Below are positions 35,455-47,168 of a stretch of DNA of 64,000 bases, piece after piece. Within the stretch, counting starts at the first letter, position 1, and the number at the start of each line of letters is the position of its first letter. The stretch is taken from contig OX335653.1 in NCBI GenBank assembly GCA_946894095.1, positions 12,281,001 through 12,345,000 on the forward strand. Direction: 5' to 3'. Source of the DNA: Incurvaria masculella. Taxonomy: Eukaryota; Arthropoda; Insecta; Lepidoptera; Incurvariidae. The translations under genes and the position numbers were made by a program. Below the pieces are notes generated by a model, which was not told the DNA's origin, made no database searches, and saw only the letters and a program-made list of their open reading frames with translations.

Positions 35455-36862
35455 TTAAAACATTATACACACGTGAAATTGTACAAAACAGTATTTTAGA
35501 TAAAATAAAAAATCCGATTCGCCTTCTGTAGGTGAAACTGATTCACTTTCTGAAACTCCATCCTCCTCTTCATCTTCAGATTCTGTAGACGAGACGTAGG
35601 GTGTCTCTGGGAGCAAGAGTTGTAATGCCTCACTCGAAAAAGGTTTACTTTTACTGCGAGGCCTTTGTCTTGAAATACTCAAAAAAGGATCCGAATTCAG
35701 CAGAAGTCTGTTCAAAACGTCTCTATTACGCTCGAAAATGTTCTAGAGAAATTCGGCCTATACATGCGGAAGTGCTTATTTCTCACCTCAGCAGCCTCTT
35801 CTGATAATTGACCAATAGGTAGTATAGCGTGGTCACTGACTGTAGCCCCATGTCTAGAAAACATTCATTTTTTGACACATTATTTTATCTGGAGTCCTCA
35901 CTTGCCACGATTTGAACTGTACTTTATAAGACAAATGAAGAATTGATTCAAAAAATCTAATCCTGGCGTGAAGTATTGAAAGTCCAAATCTAAGGGCATC
36001 CGGGTTCTCTACATTTTTTTTAGTTAAGTTCTTAAAATCGTTTGATGTTTGTCATTTTAGCATTGCAAACCTTTGCATCAATCAAGGTTAATGCCAATGT
36101 GTGCTCTATTTCAATTATGCCACCATCCGCTCTCGGTATTTCATTATTTTTCAGGTTTTTTACGTGATTTTTTATGTAGCCTCTTCATTTGTAATATCAT
36201 TTGTTTCGTGAACGAAACGGATTCGTATTGGTCTGCAGTATCTTGTAGAGGAAGGCACTGGGTTTTGCCAAATAATAATTTTTTTGGTCACCAATATGGC
36301 ATATCAGTCATATGGGCACAAAAGAGCTCTTAAAAATGTTTGAGTAACTCTCTGTACTATTTCTAAATCTTAAAAGTCTTAGTGAACCTTGCTCATTTTC
36401 AGGATATTTGGTGATTATTTTAAGATAATTTTCTAAAAACATGTTCTTCCTTCCATTTTCTTGTTCGAACATTGTTTTATGACTTCTTAGAGGGATTTTC
36501 TTGTCTTCTCTGTCGTCGTAATTGGAAATTCTGGAATATAAATTTAAATTAAATGTTAAGATGGAAAAAAATGTTTTTCGACTTATTTTTCTAAATATCT
36601 TTTTTAAGAAAATGGCGGAAACTTGCGGAACTTTTTTCTTTGTAAAACTGATCAAGAATAACCTCATTTTACGTAACATACAAAATTATGAGTGAACTCG
36701 GCTTAACTCTTTTACAAAAACATCAATAATTATGATGATTCATCAAAATAAATAGATATTTTTAATGCACAGCGTTAATGATAAGAAAGATCACTTTACA
36801 AACTACAATATAAAAAATGAGTATTCTTAATTATAGTACATACCTCCTTCTTCAACATCCAT
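35455..36862 (-). pseudogene. decayed copy of a multicopy arthropod gene family (probably transposon-linked)
   Basis: Minus-strand fragments appear in a consistent N-to-C order. 36530-36300 has YDDREDKKIPLRSHKTMF. About 36150-36035 has GGIIEIEHTLALTLIDAKVCN. 36005-35890 has DALRFGLSILHARIRFFES, then ILHLSYK and WQVR. About 35858-35737 has LPIGQLSEEAAEVRNK and FSRTF. 35715-35455 has LLLNSDPF and an acidic tail. They are separated by stops and frame changes. I recognise the motif series (DGK/A-V-NA, FG-S-LHA-IRFFE-LH-SYK, PIG-LSEEA-EARNK, SSDP) from uncharacterised proteins repeated in many insect genomes. Their function is not known to me. A mini-exon ATG...GGAG/GTATGT at 36862-36844 is a possible start. 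The zinc-binding Cys segment usual after the VCNA motif is missing. Confidence 0.5.
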
Positions 36863-37694
36863 GACGATTGTTTTAAAATTCCGTCGAAAACAAACCCAAA
36901 ATGCGATTAAGTGATTCCGTTTTACGTGCAGCGACGATAACGAACACAAGCTATCCACGCAATGACTGGATTCCAACTGCCATCACGCATAGTGGAGGGG
37001 CGGTGTGTTATCGAGATGACTGTTTAGTGATGTAATAGTTATCCATCTTTAACGATACATAAGTTGCAACGAATTCCTACAAGATTCGAGTTTTCGACTT
37101 TTGATCGACTTTTTACATAGAAATACTCCTCTGTGCGACGGTCGGTATTGGCCTCTCTCCACACTTTATCACAGTATCGACCCTGACAGCCCACTGACGT
37201 GAGGAAAGATGGCAAATAAATAAAAGATTTCCAGTAGTATTATGATTCAATGAAGAACACGAGGATGAGACATGCGGCAGTGACAGCAATTCAATATTTA
37301 AAAGACATGTTACTGAAACATCCAATAATTAATAATCCAGAAAATAAAAAAACTAACCAGTTGGAATGCTCCAAAAACCCATTTGCTGCATCGAAATGTT
37401 TGAAAGCGATGAACAACAGTGTAAACGCTACAGAATAATAACGGCAGAGAAGAAGACTCCGTTGGTAATTCAATGTGCTGGACCTATCTAATCTAGAGCG
37501 CTGTTATTGCGCACAATAGCGTGGTTAAAAACCTTGCAAAAAAGCGAAGATAATCGTTAATTTAAATGTATGCTTCCGCAAATCTTATGGTTCCAAGAAG
37601 CGAGACAAACGCCCAGTGACATTGTCGTTAAGACGAATCGTAATACGTCGATAAGAAAATTACAGTCGTACGTCTAGTGGCATGGTTAATGCGC
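36863..37694. other. no recognised gene or repeat
   Basis: Mixed AT-rich sequence. Frames of 60-70 codons overlap antisense at 37113-37473. Nothing supported. Confidence 0.3.
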
Positions 37695-37951
37695 TTTTAG
37701 GGTTCCGTACCCAAAGGGTGCCAACTGAACCCTATTACTAAGCCTCCGCTGTCCGTCCGTCTGTCCATTCGTCCGTCCGTTCATCCGTCAATCCGTCTGT
37801 CACAGGGCTGTATCTCATGAACCGTAATAAGTAGGCAGCTGAATTTTTTTTGTATTTATTTTGCAGATATAACAAATATTAAAAAAAAAACTTGTACGAT
37901 GGTGCGGAACCCTTCGTGTGCGAGTCCGACTCGCACTTGGCCGGTTTTTTT
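37695..37951 (-). repeat. GGTTCCGTACC-type dispersed repeat, full copy
   Basis: Minus orientation, from TTTTAGGGTTCCGTACCC to GAGTCCGACTCGCACTTGG followed by CCGGTTTTTT. Both family ends and the GTCC-repeat core are present in about 257 bp. The ends AAAACCGGCCAAGTGCGAGT and CCCTAAAA are not long inverted repeats, so the transposition class is unclear. Confidence 0.75.
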
Positions 37952-38335
37952 GGGACACATGGTAGGCGAAGACGACGCGACCCGCGGACGGTCCCGGGGA
38001 CAACGCGGGACGAGCTAACAGTCGTAAAGGAGATGTTGTGTCGAGCTTGGCAGAGCAGTTTTCAATAAACCTAGATATATTGACGGAAACATTCGGTACA
38101 CATCCGTCCCGCTAACTTCACGGGTTTTAATATCCCAGCTCGACGTTTACGATCACTCCACTCGATGAAATTGATGCCGCGAACACACCTGGGTGATCGT
38201 CAGCCGGTACACTGCAAATCTTCATGTCAGTACAAATTGTTCCAGTTTTTAAGCAATGAAAGCATGAAATGTTCGCTGAAGAATTAACAAACTGTTAGTG
38301 ATTCTTATTTGGTTGTATTTTTAATATTCTGTCCC
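37952..38335. other. no recognised gene or repeat
   Basis: A GC-rich start (37960-38030), then AT-rich. Nothing supported. Confidence 0.3.
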
Positions 38336-38647
38336 TTAAAGTGGGGCCTTCCCAAGAAGTTTATGCGCATATTGTCGGAGAAATACTATTATATTAAAGC
38401 AGCTTTCTCGATTGATGGCGATTGGCATTGTAAAATTATGTTTGGGTTCTAAGTTATAATTTTTGCACTACTTTTTACGTGGATTACTTGACGATAAAAA
38501 CCAAACAATCTAAAAAAAATTAGTCACCAAGCCTAGCTTGTTGACGAAAGCAGTCGTGATTTTCTTTTGGCTATAAGCAGTTTGATAATTTCGGTCAAAC
38601 GGTTTTCGATCCAAATGAACACATATCTCGGGCTGCTAGTTAGCTTA

Positions 38648-38753
38648 CGCCCGTTTGCACCACATCCAGCTATAAAAATACCAAAGTTACCTTTCGGTTA
38701 CAAAGTTAGTTATCGGATTTCAGGTAACTGAAGGTGGTAAAATCAGAGGTTAG
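38648..38753. mobile_element. GTAACCGAAAGTAAC-family foldback, copy 2, nested
   Basis: CCAAAGTTACCTTTCGGTTA, then TTATCGGATTTCAGGTAACT and GGTGGT. It has a shorter loop than copy 1 and is inserted in the old family A element. Confidence 0.55.
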
Positions 38754-38772
38754 ACATGTTGTATCCTTCTCA

Positions 38773-39062
38773 TTTCCGTACCCAAAGGGTGCCAACGGAA
38801 CCCTATTACTAAGCCTCCGCTATCCGTCCGTCCGTCTGTCACAGGGCTGTATCTCATGAACCGTAATAGCTAGGTAGCCGAAATTTTCACAGAGTGTTCA
38901 TTTATTTTGCCGCTATAACGACAAATAGGTAAAATAAAAAAAATATTAAAATGAAAAGGGATAAAAAGGAAATGGGGTCCAAAGTGTTTTTTTGTGTTAA
39001 TTCTTGTACGATGGTACGGAACCCTTCGTGTGCGAGTCCGACTCGCACATGGCCGGTTTTTT
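38773..39062 (-). repeat. GGTTCCGTACC-type dispersed repeat, nested
   Basis: Minus-oriented, from TTTCCGTACCCAAAGGGTGC to GAGTCCGACTCGCACATGGC followed by CGGTTTTT. It interrupts the old family A copy. Confidence 0.75.
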
Positions 39063-39150
39063 CTTTGAACCATAGAAGAGGCCAGAGCGCAAAAGCACTT
39101 TTTTTTGCAGCGCCCGCCAATAAGTTTGTCCCGTCGTGAAGGGATCTCCT

Positions 39151-40340
39151 CAGTCACTATGTTGAATTGAAAATTTATATGTTGAATTATTTCCTTGCCG
39201 GTTTTGCTTCACTGTGGTTTACACTGCATTGACTCGACGCCTGTGTTGCATTGTTTTCGTAATAAAAAAAACTGCTTCCTTATCAGGTTCAACTAAACAT
39301 ATTCCATGATTGTTCTAGTTTTCCGACACTAAAACGTTGACGTTCCTATCAATCAAGGCAACGTTAGAGCCATTTTGTGGCCGCCAGAATATATAGTCGC
39401 CACGATCTCATCGCTCACCGTAACTGTTGGTGTTTGTTTTACGTTCAATTGTATTTCATCCGCAACATTTTATGTCCAACGCCCCTTTACGGCTACGATC
39501 GCGAAGAGACTCGTTCATGACAACAAGCTACTTTGTCGATACGGAAATTGTTTAAGATTAAATTAAACGACGAAGCGACGTAAGATAGAAGGTGAAGAAA
39601 TACTGCAACCCATGATGACAGAACCCGTGAGCGTTAGGAAACGTGCGAGGATGGCCTGCTTGGAATTAAACGTTTTAAAAGTCTCTTAAGTGTTGGAACA
39701 GAAGCGGATCAGGGATTTCGTTCAGGGGACGGGAGAGAGGACCAAAGGTGGGGGGAGTCGCATGTGGTGCGAGTCGAAATTGGGTATGGGGGGGGGGGGG
39801 GGTGGTTGTTTTATTAAGGCCGAATGGAAATACCAAATCGGAAGCGCATCCCACGGGTTTGAAGCATAAAAACATATAAGCAACGCCGTTGTTTGGAAAT
39901 ACAGGGCAATTCGACGGTGAACGAACGGTGAAAAAAAGGGATTATGTAAATCGCAAATTAATGGTGCTTAAGAAGGCTCCGTGATGCAATAATGGTGTTC
40001 GGTAAGTGGTTACAGTTAAGTCATCAATCCTGGCGACTAATTATTGTGAAGGTAAAGTACATAGGGGTTGATTAAAGCGTTTTGACAATCTTCTGGTCAT
40101 TGTTGAGTGGTTTTGTATGATATTCTGACAGTACTCGCATCCGAGGACGTAACCCTGCCGTCTCCACTTCGGAGCGATTTATTCGTATGCCAATGTCAAC
40201 CGGTTCACGCCACGACGTGTTTTCAGTTTGGTTTTGCGCCAATTGGCTTGTCGACGCCGGCTGTCTTCATTGTCCTTTGCCTAACCATATGTTTCGGTAG
40301 AAGTTTCCGCGCGGACTGGGTCACTGCGCTACTGGGCCAC
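39151..40340. other. no recognised gene; 15-base G run
   Basis: A homopolymer of 15 G lies at 39788-39802, a likely sequencing trouble spot. Short frames elsewhere carry no recognisable motif. Confidence 0.3.
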
Positions 40341-40890
40341 TTAAGGTGGCCCAACCCGGCGGGACGAACTCATTCGCGGGCACGGTACAAAACCGTGCTG
40401 TTGCGCTTTGGGACCTTCTCTGTTTCAACGAAAAAGACAGGCTCCGTGATGAGGAAGATGCAACATGTCCACAAAAAAGATAATGTGCATAGTGTATGAT
40501 TTGGTAAGATTTACGAAAATTTTGATTTCAAAACGACTTATAGCTAAAAGTAAACCACGACCGCTGCAGTCAAAAATATACCAAAAACCAAATAGATTGT
40601 AAATCTTGTTTAAATAAGCTATGTCCGATGACTAATCTTTTTAAGATTTTCTTACTTTATTATTGCGTAATAAACCACCAAAGTTATTGTATAAAACGCG
40701 CGAAAAATTCGAATTTTCGGACCTTATAACTTAGAAACCAAACACAATTTTACAATGCTAACGGTCATCAGACATCTAGTTCGATCAAATAAAGCTCTTT
40801 TGAGCAAAATTCGGGATCTATGATAAGAAATATGGGCGTGATCTTCTTTCCTCGTTTGTATGGGGAGATGAGCGGGTTGGGCCACCTTAA
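40341..40890 (-). mobile_element. TTAA-flanked MITE, family A, copy 5
   Basis: TTAA at 40341-40344 and 40887-40890 encloses 542 bp in the orientation of copy 2, with ends GGTGGCCCAACCCGG and GGGTTGGGCCACC. The 130-codon frame starting at 40107 runs into it and is not a gene. Confidence 0.85.
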
Positions 40891-43186
40891 GCTGCTTTAT
40901 CATTAACTTTATGGAATATGAATTTGAGTCCATGTGTTAACTTTTACCTAAAGAACCACTGCCCCTTTGTTATGTGGCTGGTATTGCAATTTCGTTTATA
41001 GGCCTATAATAAATTTAAGGCCACTAAAATTACCCGAGGGATGATAGAAAACGGGACCCGACCTTTTTAAAGTGGAAACCTAGTAATTAAAATATAAATA
41101 TCTTTTTTATTAGGGTACATAGTTGACACTAAATATTATAATGCTACCAATACATTCCTACAGGGAAACGCACACACGCTCTGGGTTACTCAAATTAAGA
41201 AATATTTTTTCTGAAATGTTGCACATTAAATAAACCAACTGAGAGCTACGTCGCACATAATATTATTATCTCTATTATTATAATATTAACTATGCAAGGT
41301 CGAAACCACGGTAAACCTCGATCATCTCGAAAATAGGACATAAAAAAAGAAATAGAACTTTTTTTACGAATACTTTCGTGCTGGTAATTTGGTGGTACGG
41401 CTACCGTTATGTACATCGCAATATCTCTCCAATCGCCAAATTCTCATCCGACGCGCACCTCATGCAGTCACGGACAAGTGGCCACGGCCGGCCCTCGGAC
41501 AACGGCGATGTCACACCAATTCGCTCGCGGCGTTCGTCCGTAATTAGTGGGTGTAGCAGCGCTCATTGTACCACTTACGGGCGCCTGTTGACAGAACAGC
41601 GGCGAGGCGGTCCGCTTGCGGTCCATTCGAAGTCTTCGAGGCCTAACCACAGGTAATGCGACACGGTTGGAGCTGGCCGAAGAAGGAACCTTTTCAAAGT
41701 TTTACACGATGTGCTGAAATGGGAGAAGAGGGAACACTGGCAACGAGCATCCATTATTCTTTCCCATCCAACCAGGAGTACGCTCCGCAGAGAATCAGAG
41801 CACCCGGCGAAAGTTGTTCCAGCCCAGCACAATCTGATCTATAGGTACTACCATGGACGTTGCTATGTGTAACTTGCATCCCTCATTCCTCCCCATCCTA
41901 CATATTTCCACAGCGCCTGCCGCAGAGAATCAGAGCACCCCCGTGTGATTGTAATTAGGCTTTTGAAAACGAACCATTTATCCATCTCATTTCGTTGCCG
42001 CGCCGCTAGGATATAAAACTGTCTGGTGGAAGGTGAATCCTCAAACCGGGGATTCTTCAAAGGTAATTTGAATTCCGCAAATCCGCCTGTACGGTGCCTC
42101 GCTGAGCGTGGTTTCGCGAGGTGAGGTGGATTTGAATTATCTGAGCACCTTTGATCTCTCAGCACAGCAACCCATACCGGTTTATCATAAAAAAAAGAAA
42201 AAAAATTGAATGGTTCAAATTTACCCATTAATAATTTTGAGGATGGGTTTTGATCCATTTTACAGGAAGCTAGTTGAGTTATATCGGTGGGGTGGATCTT
42301 GGCCGGTCACCTTCAAGCGCAGGCGGCTGCGCAGAAACCAAATCTGACCTAGTTTTGATTCTAGCCGCCAATTATATCTTATTTAAAAACTTAAAAAAGT
42401 ATGAAAAAAAAACATGATTTAACACAACTACGAAAAGAAATATACCATCGAAAATGGGATAAAAGTCCGACGTCCGAAAAAAATATCGTCACACGTAACT
42501 ATGAACGAACGTTATTTCAGGCGGCCGACAGTCGAGCACACTTTCTAAAGTCACCAACACACGAGTTGGCAACAAGGTAGGTCGGCGCGGAGCTGCAAGC
42601 GACATTACTGTTAGCTTAATTGAATATGATCTCCATTTACATCATCAGCGGCCGGATCTGGTGCACGTCCCGCCCTGCTCCGGCGCCCACGCGACCCATT
42701 CCGACGGTTCAACGAATCGGTCGCCGCAACCAGAGACTACACGGAGACATCTGCAATGAAGCGAAGCTCCCTTACGGACGTTCCTTCGGATTGTGATCTC
42801 ACTCGGGAAAAGTGACTCGTCGTGTAGCAAAAGTTAGCGGACGGAAGTTCCAGAGATTCGAATTTTAAAAAAGTGACCGCCATTGTTTAAATAGCTACGC
42901 TCCAAAATGTTTACTTTGGAATAGTTGAGTTTACGGTTTACTAACTTAAAACTAGTAATAGCGCATGGACTGCAGTGCACGCTGTAAGAGTGGCATTTTC
43001 CTCATATATCTTCATATAACTTCTTGACCAATCGTGGTGGTTCTAAGCTTAAATGTCCCATCGAGTTGGACTCGATGAGACATGAGATACAATGAAATTT
43101 CCCCGAACGCAACTAAACGTCCGAATAAATAACTCACTTGCTTCACCCGGCAAGTTAATTTACCATGGTAACCTCTCTGATCTGTC
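40891..43186. other. no gene; fragments of dispersed repeats
   Basis: 41195-41262 is a fragment of the GAGAGCTACGTC family (CACATTAAATAAACCAACTG, AGAGCTACGTCG). CCGCAGAGAATCAGAGCACC occurs twice, at about 41788 and 41927, a short direct repeat. The GC-rich 41420-41660 stretch has open frames on both strands ending at a CAG/GTAATG donor-like site (41653), unproven. The remainder shows nothing. Confidence 0.3.
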
Positions 43187-43476
43187 GTGAATGAGAACAA
43201 AGCGAAGCGTTGTTGCGGGGGACACGGCAGCGGGGCAGCTCTCGAGCTCGTGAAAACTTGCGGCCGATTATGCAAATCGGTCGTTATTAGGATCAGCGGC
43301 GGCGGCGGCGCGGAGGCGGTACAGTTTCGGAGGAGCACCGTTAGCCGCGACAATGCACAATGCCGACCCATATCCGCCGCCGCCGTGCTCGCGCAGCACC
43401 GCACCGCTCCCAGACCTGCGACATGCGGTCGCTATGGCAGCCACTGAACCGGGCATATATCTCAACCTAACACTCG
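43187..43476 (+). CDS. candidate 5' UTR and first coding exon of an unrecognised gene
   Basis: CpG-rich leader (43187-43352) with an octamer ATGCAAAT at 43270-43277 (POU-type site). The ATG at 43353 in GCGACAATGC context is followed by 41 codons plus one base, giving a Pro-rich start and ending at 43476 before GTATGTTTTTTT, a good donor. The sequence turns AT-rich right after, as expected for an intron. The antisense is also open, and I do not recognise the peptide. This is the best host-exon candidate in the window but is unsupported by homology. Confidence 0.3.
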
Positions 43477-44599
43477 GTATGTTTTTTTCAATGATACGGA
43501 AAGTGGTACGTGTCTTTCCTGTTGTAATTTCTATTACAAAACTAAATAAAGAAAACGAATTGTACGCACGCATCACTACAAAATCCGTAACGTCACACTG
43601 TAAATACAGTCATCAACTCCTAGACATTTACGTCCACACCGAATGTTCATTGTTTCCGTCACAAATTTTAAACATATTGTGCGTTCTGATAAAAACACAA
43701 GGAAGTCCGGAAGTTTTCGAAATCAGTTACGCCTGCTACATAATTAAAAAAAGCACAATAAAGAAAGCACAATAAAGAAAGCAATAAACTACATGATAGT
43801 AATCTACCATCATCGGGCAGTGGTTGCAAACGGTTGTGTCGCTTCTGGTCGCCACCCCCTCTATGACTCCGCCGCATCCGATCTGGGTGTCAATTCTTGG
43901 ATTTCCGCGCTCAGGAATTCAGTCAAAAAACCGTTTTCATAGCGGTTGGCAAGGCGGTTTACTAGATGGAGGTTCCTGAGAACGGTATTCCATATTTCAA
44001 TGATTCAACCGCAACAAAAGCGGTTTCCCCGATTGAAAGATTCCTGATTCCTAAATACGGAATTCCAAGAATAGGCCTTCTGCGCTGGCGACAGCCGCTT
44101 TCCAACCCGCCAGCCACCCGCCCCGTCGACGCACGCTTGCTTGCTCTCGTTGCTCCACACGTGCCGATTGAATCCGATAACAGCCGCGATAGCATCTAGA
44201 ATAGCAGCTTGTCTATGAATTGTTTCGTGATTGTCGCGTCGCACCCAACTTTCTTTTCCGTTGATTTTTATCAAACTATGACCACAGCTGGAATGTCAGA
44301 GCAGCGAGAACGACCTAAACCGTGTTTCTTTCAGTTGAATTAAATGTGTACTTTTTCCTTTTTTAAATCAATTTTATAATTCCAATAGCAAAAGTATATG
44401 TTATCAACATCATTATAATCCATGTATGTAATTTTGACGTTATAAGTTTGTGAAGATAGCCATTTGGTCGAGTGGGGGTGGTGACAATTTTGTTTCACGT
44501 GGCAGGCATATTGGAAAGTTGGGAGAAACTCACCTCTTCCGCCGACTAGTCAGTTTCCCCATGTCGAGTTAACGCCGACCCAACAAGTGAACCCATGTA
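43477..44599. other. no recognised gene or repeat
   Basis: Contains a small direct repeat of CACAATAAAGAAAG (43752-43780). Symmetric AGGAATTC/GGAATTCC-like words at 43910-44080 produce open frames on both strands (43962-44274) but no gene. Confidence 0.3.
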
Positions 44600-44690
44600 C
44601 AGTAAACAATGACAAATGAGGCGACGTATGAGTTTCGGTCGCCGCTCCCGTCCTTCCTTAGTCGTAGGGGCCTGGCATGGAGCGATGCCG
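44600..44690 (+). repeat. fragment of the GC-rich dispersed repeat
   Basis: GACGTATGAGTTTCGGTCGC and CGCTCCCGTCCTTCCTTAGT match the CATACGAATGAGTTTC...CTCCCGTTCTCC segment of 49130-49180 (reverse) and 30040-30100. The GC-rich frames here are therefore repeat-derived. Confidence 0.45.
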
Positions 44691-44828
44691 CGCGCTCGGG
44701 CGTACTTCCGGGCCAACCCCCGCGTCCGGCGCGGATCCCATTCGCTGTGACCTCGCGGCGACGGCGCACTCGCCTCCCATCGCACGCATCGCCGAGAAAG
44801 TTCGATACGTTCCGAAGAAAGAGAGTTT

Positions 44829-44885
44829 CAGTTTCTTTTAACCGACATCAAAAAAGGAGGAGGTTCTCGATTCGTCAGTATGTTT
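44829..44885 (+). repeat. fragment of the GACTTCAAAAAAGGAGGAGG repeat
   Basis: TTAACCGACATCAAAAAAGG followed by AGGAGGTTCTCGATTCGTC is the end of a repeat common in Lepidoptera, with longer copies at 54597-54967 and 61762-61980. Confidence 0.6.
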
Positions 44886-45149
44886 TTAAAGAATCGTTGA
44901 ACGCACTTAATGTTTTAAAGCTTTGATGCGTTGATGCGCAACGAAATTGGGAAGAAAGTTATACCATTCCAAACTTTGGTCGGTAATTCAGATAATGTGA
45001 ATGAAGAAGTACAGTCATGAACACCCATGTCGAAAAATCTACTCCTTTCTACCACAAACCAAAGCGCAACAGACAGGAGACAAATCTACCCATTCAGTGT
45101 TGACATAACTCTAATAAGAACCAACCGAACCTGTAAATTTCTTTATAGG

Positions 45150-45275
45150 GTCGGCAAACTAAGGAATAGACTCCTGAGGTATTTCCTCCCAAGTACAAAC
45201 TGGGACCCTTCAAACACGATGTGAAGAATCATATGGCCGGCCGGCATGGTTTTCGCAGGCGCTGCAAATGTTCGA
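45150..45275 (+). pseudogene. 3' coding remnant of a LINE reverse transcriptase
   Basis: Two overlapping frames give a C-terminal LINE-like signature (RVGKLRNRLLRYFLPS, then VKNHMAGRHGFRR) with a frameshift between them. The same stretch is present in reverse at 53545-53720 and 57840-57960. The order N-x-LP...F...K-H-L-GR is common at the C-terminus of Jockey-superfamily LINE ORF2 proteins. Confidence 0.5.
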
Positions 45276-46002
45276 AAGCCCATGGGCGTCGTCGGGCCTT
45301 GAGGGCCTGGCGTAAGTCATATTTCGGACCATGGAAAAAAAACATAACCATCCTTCTTTCGCAGTCGGGTAAAAAACAGATTCCCTTCATCTCGAGCTTG
45401 TATTAGGAAGGGGCCCATTATTTCTCTTTCCAGCTTAATAATAAAAACAATATGTGACAGCACATACGCATGTTAAGTGCTGAGAGTGTTGCTCCAGCAC
45501 GCAGCATAATGACATCTGGCCTGACCTATTTGACACGACAACAACTCAACTACCCACGATGCGCTCGTCGCGCCATACAGGGTTGACACGCGTACAGTGT
45601 CAACTCATCGTGGACACAGCGCACGTAATAACCGCATCAATCAAACAACCAAAATGTCAAAATTGTCGGACGGAACCGTCCGGCGACGCGGTGCCCGCGA
45701 GTGACGCAGCCGTGACCTTGCTACGTCCGAGTCGAGGCAAGGGCGCGGTGCAAGCGACCGCATTATGGACGGGGAGTGCAGTACGTCTAGTTTATAACGA
45801 CCCGCCTTTGGGCGAACCACACATGGGTGGCCAACGTCGAGCAAGGAAAGATGGGAAAGGCGACAGAAACTAACCCGTATAGCTGCAATCGAGCCCCTTC
45901 TTTATAACCAACGGTAACGTAGGCCTGTTAGTTCGCTTACGAATTCGCTCGCTCCTGATCTTCTCGGGTTCAGGCGTCACATAAGAATATGTAAGAACTG
46001 CA
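45276..46002. other. no gene; weak repeat similarity
   Basis: 45940-46000 (ACGAATTCGCTCGCTCCTGA, then CGTCACATAAGAATATGTAA) weakly matches the GC-rich repeat at 29640-29700. A 104-codon frame at 45559-45873 overlaps an antisense frame and has no motif. Confidence 0.3.
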
Positions 46003-46345
46003 CCATGGAAACTTAACCTGCCGGGCGAATAACAGTTGAACAGGCAAGATAGTGATTAAATCTGACGTTTAGTTGCATTTCGTACCATGTAAACTGTCAA
46101 ACGACGTGTTATTCGGCCAACCCCTGGTTTCACCACCTCCAGTTACCTGAAATCCGACAGGAACGTTCGGTTACATTGTATTTACACGGTGAAACCGAAT
46201 GGTAACTTTTGGATTTTTGTAGCTGGAGTGGTGGAAACAGGCGCAAGTGAACTGAAATTCACCAGTTGGCATGGTACAAAATGCAACTAAACTTTAGATT
46301 TAGTTACTCTTTGCCTGCTATTCACCTGGCGAGTTATTTACCATG
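46003..46345. mobile_element. inverted-repeat MITE (ACCATGGTAAAT ends) with a nested foldback
   Basis: Left CCATGGAAACTTAACCTGCC...TTTAGTTGCATTTCGTACCA and right TGGTACAAAATGCAACTAAA...CGAGTTATTTACCATGG are reverse complements over about 80 bp. The centre, 46120-46253, is the GTAACCGAAAGTAAC foldback. A shorter copy without that centre lies at 54455-54582, which supports nesting. Confidence 0.6.
46120..46253. mobile_element. GTAACCGAAAGTAAC-family foldback, copy 3, nested
   Basis: CACCTCCAGTTACCTGAAAT and TTTTTGTAGCTGGAGTGGTG are the outer arms. TTCGGTTACATTG and GTGAAACCGAATGGTAAC are the inner arms. Orientation is reversed relative to copy 1. Confidence 0.55.
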
Positions 46346-46964
46346 GTTTTCCCCAGGACGTCGTAGTGCAACGAACATTCGATGTTGCGCGCCTCGAATA
46401 CGTAAGCGTACTAACTACAGTTAGACGTTTTCCACTAAGTCGCGGCAACGCTGCCGCCATCTTGCTTTTCCCGTCCTACCATGCCCGCTAAGTTTGAACA
46501 TGTCTGCGCTACTCCGCAGACGATGGATGGAATGCGACCTTGCCACCGCCCGCTAACCCACCCCAGGCCCGAAACGAACCCTAAATGGCTCAAAGTTGGC
46601 CATGATTTATGGATTTGTTGTCTACCGCACTATAATATGCGCGCAGCAGACATTGAACATGAATGATTGCGAGTCGTCTATGTTTCAGCCTGGTAATAGT
46701 CTATTATGAGAACTACAGGGGTTTCCAAAGAACTAACTAACTATTTTCCTGTTAATGTTGGCGAGTATGTTTGCTATTTGGGTTGGCCCGTGTATTTTGC
46801 GAGGGACAACTTCGCTTTGTTACTTCAGTTTCATTAATGATGCTAAGCAGGAGAGCATTATGAAGTCACACAACTAAATAACTTCACGCCGGCCAACATA
46901 GCAGGAAATCTGATGGTTTATAACATTGTTTCTGTAACTGGAAATTGACACCTTAATACCATAC
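46346..46964. other. no recognised gene or repeat
   Basis: Mixed composition, one 61-codon frame. Nothing supported. Confidence 0.3.
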
Positions 46965-47062
46965 CCACCGTCGTGATACTAGCCAACCACACGAAATTGG
47001 AACTATCAAATAGGTGCCATGCCGGGACCATCCTTATATTGCACAGCTACAATGAACACATT
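46965..47062 (-). mobile_element. SINE 3' body fragment
   Basis: GTGATACTAGCCAACCACAC, AGGTGCCATGCCGGGACCAT and CCTTATATTGCACAGCTACA match the SINE body at 53195-53280. The head is missing. Confidence 0.5.
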
Positions 47063-47168
47063 TATAGTTTTTTTTTTTTAAGAATCTACTTTAGCATTTT
47101 AATAATTACTACTCGCACAACCGCTCACGATACTCAAATGAACTTGTTTAGGAGGACTGAAACTATTT

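Larger units (their letters stand above)
38336..39150 (+). mobile_element. old, disrupted family A MITE (copy 7)
   Basis: The left part (38336-38640) keeps ATTGGCATTGTAAAATTATG, TTCTAAGTTATAAT and GTCGTGATTTTCTTTTGGCT from family A. The right part (39062-39150) keeps TTTGAACCATAGAAGAGGCC, AGAGCGCAAAAGCAC and CGCCCGCCAATAAGTTTGTC. In between are a GTAACCGAAAGTAAC foldback (38648-38753) and a GGTTCCGTACC repeat (38773-39062). Divergence is much greater than in the other copies, so it is the oldest member seen. Confidence 0.6.
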
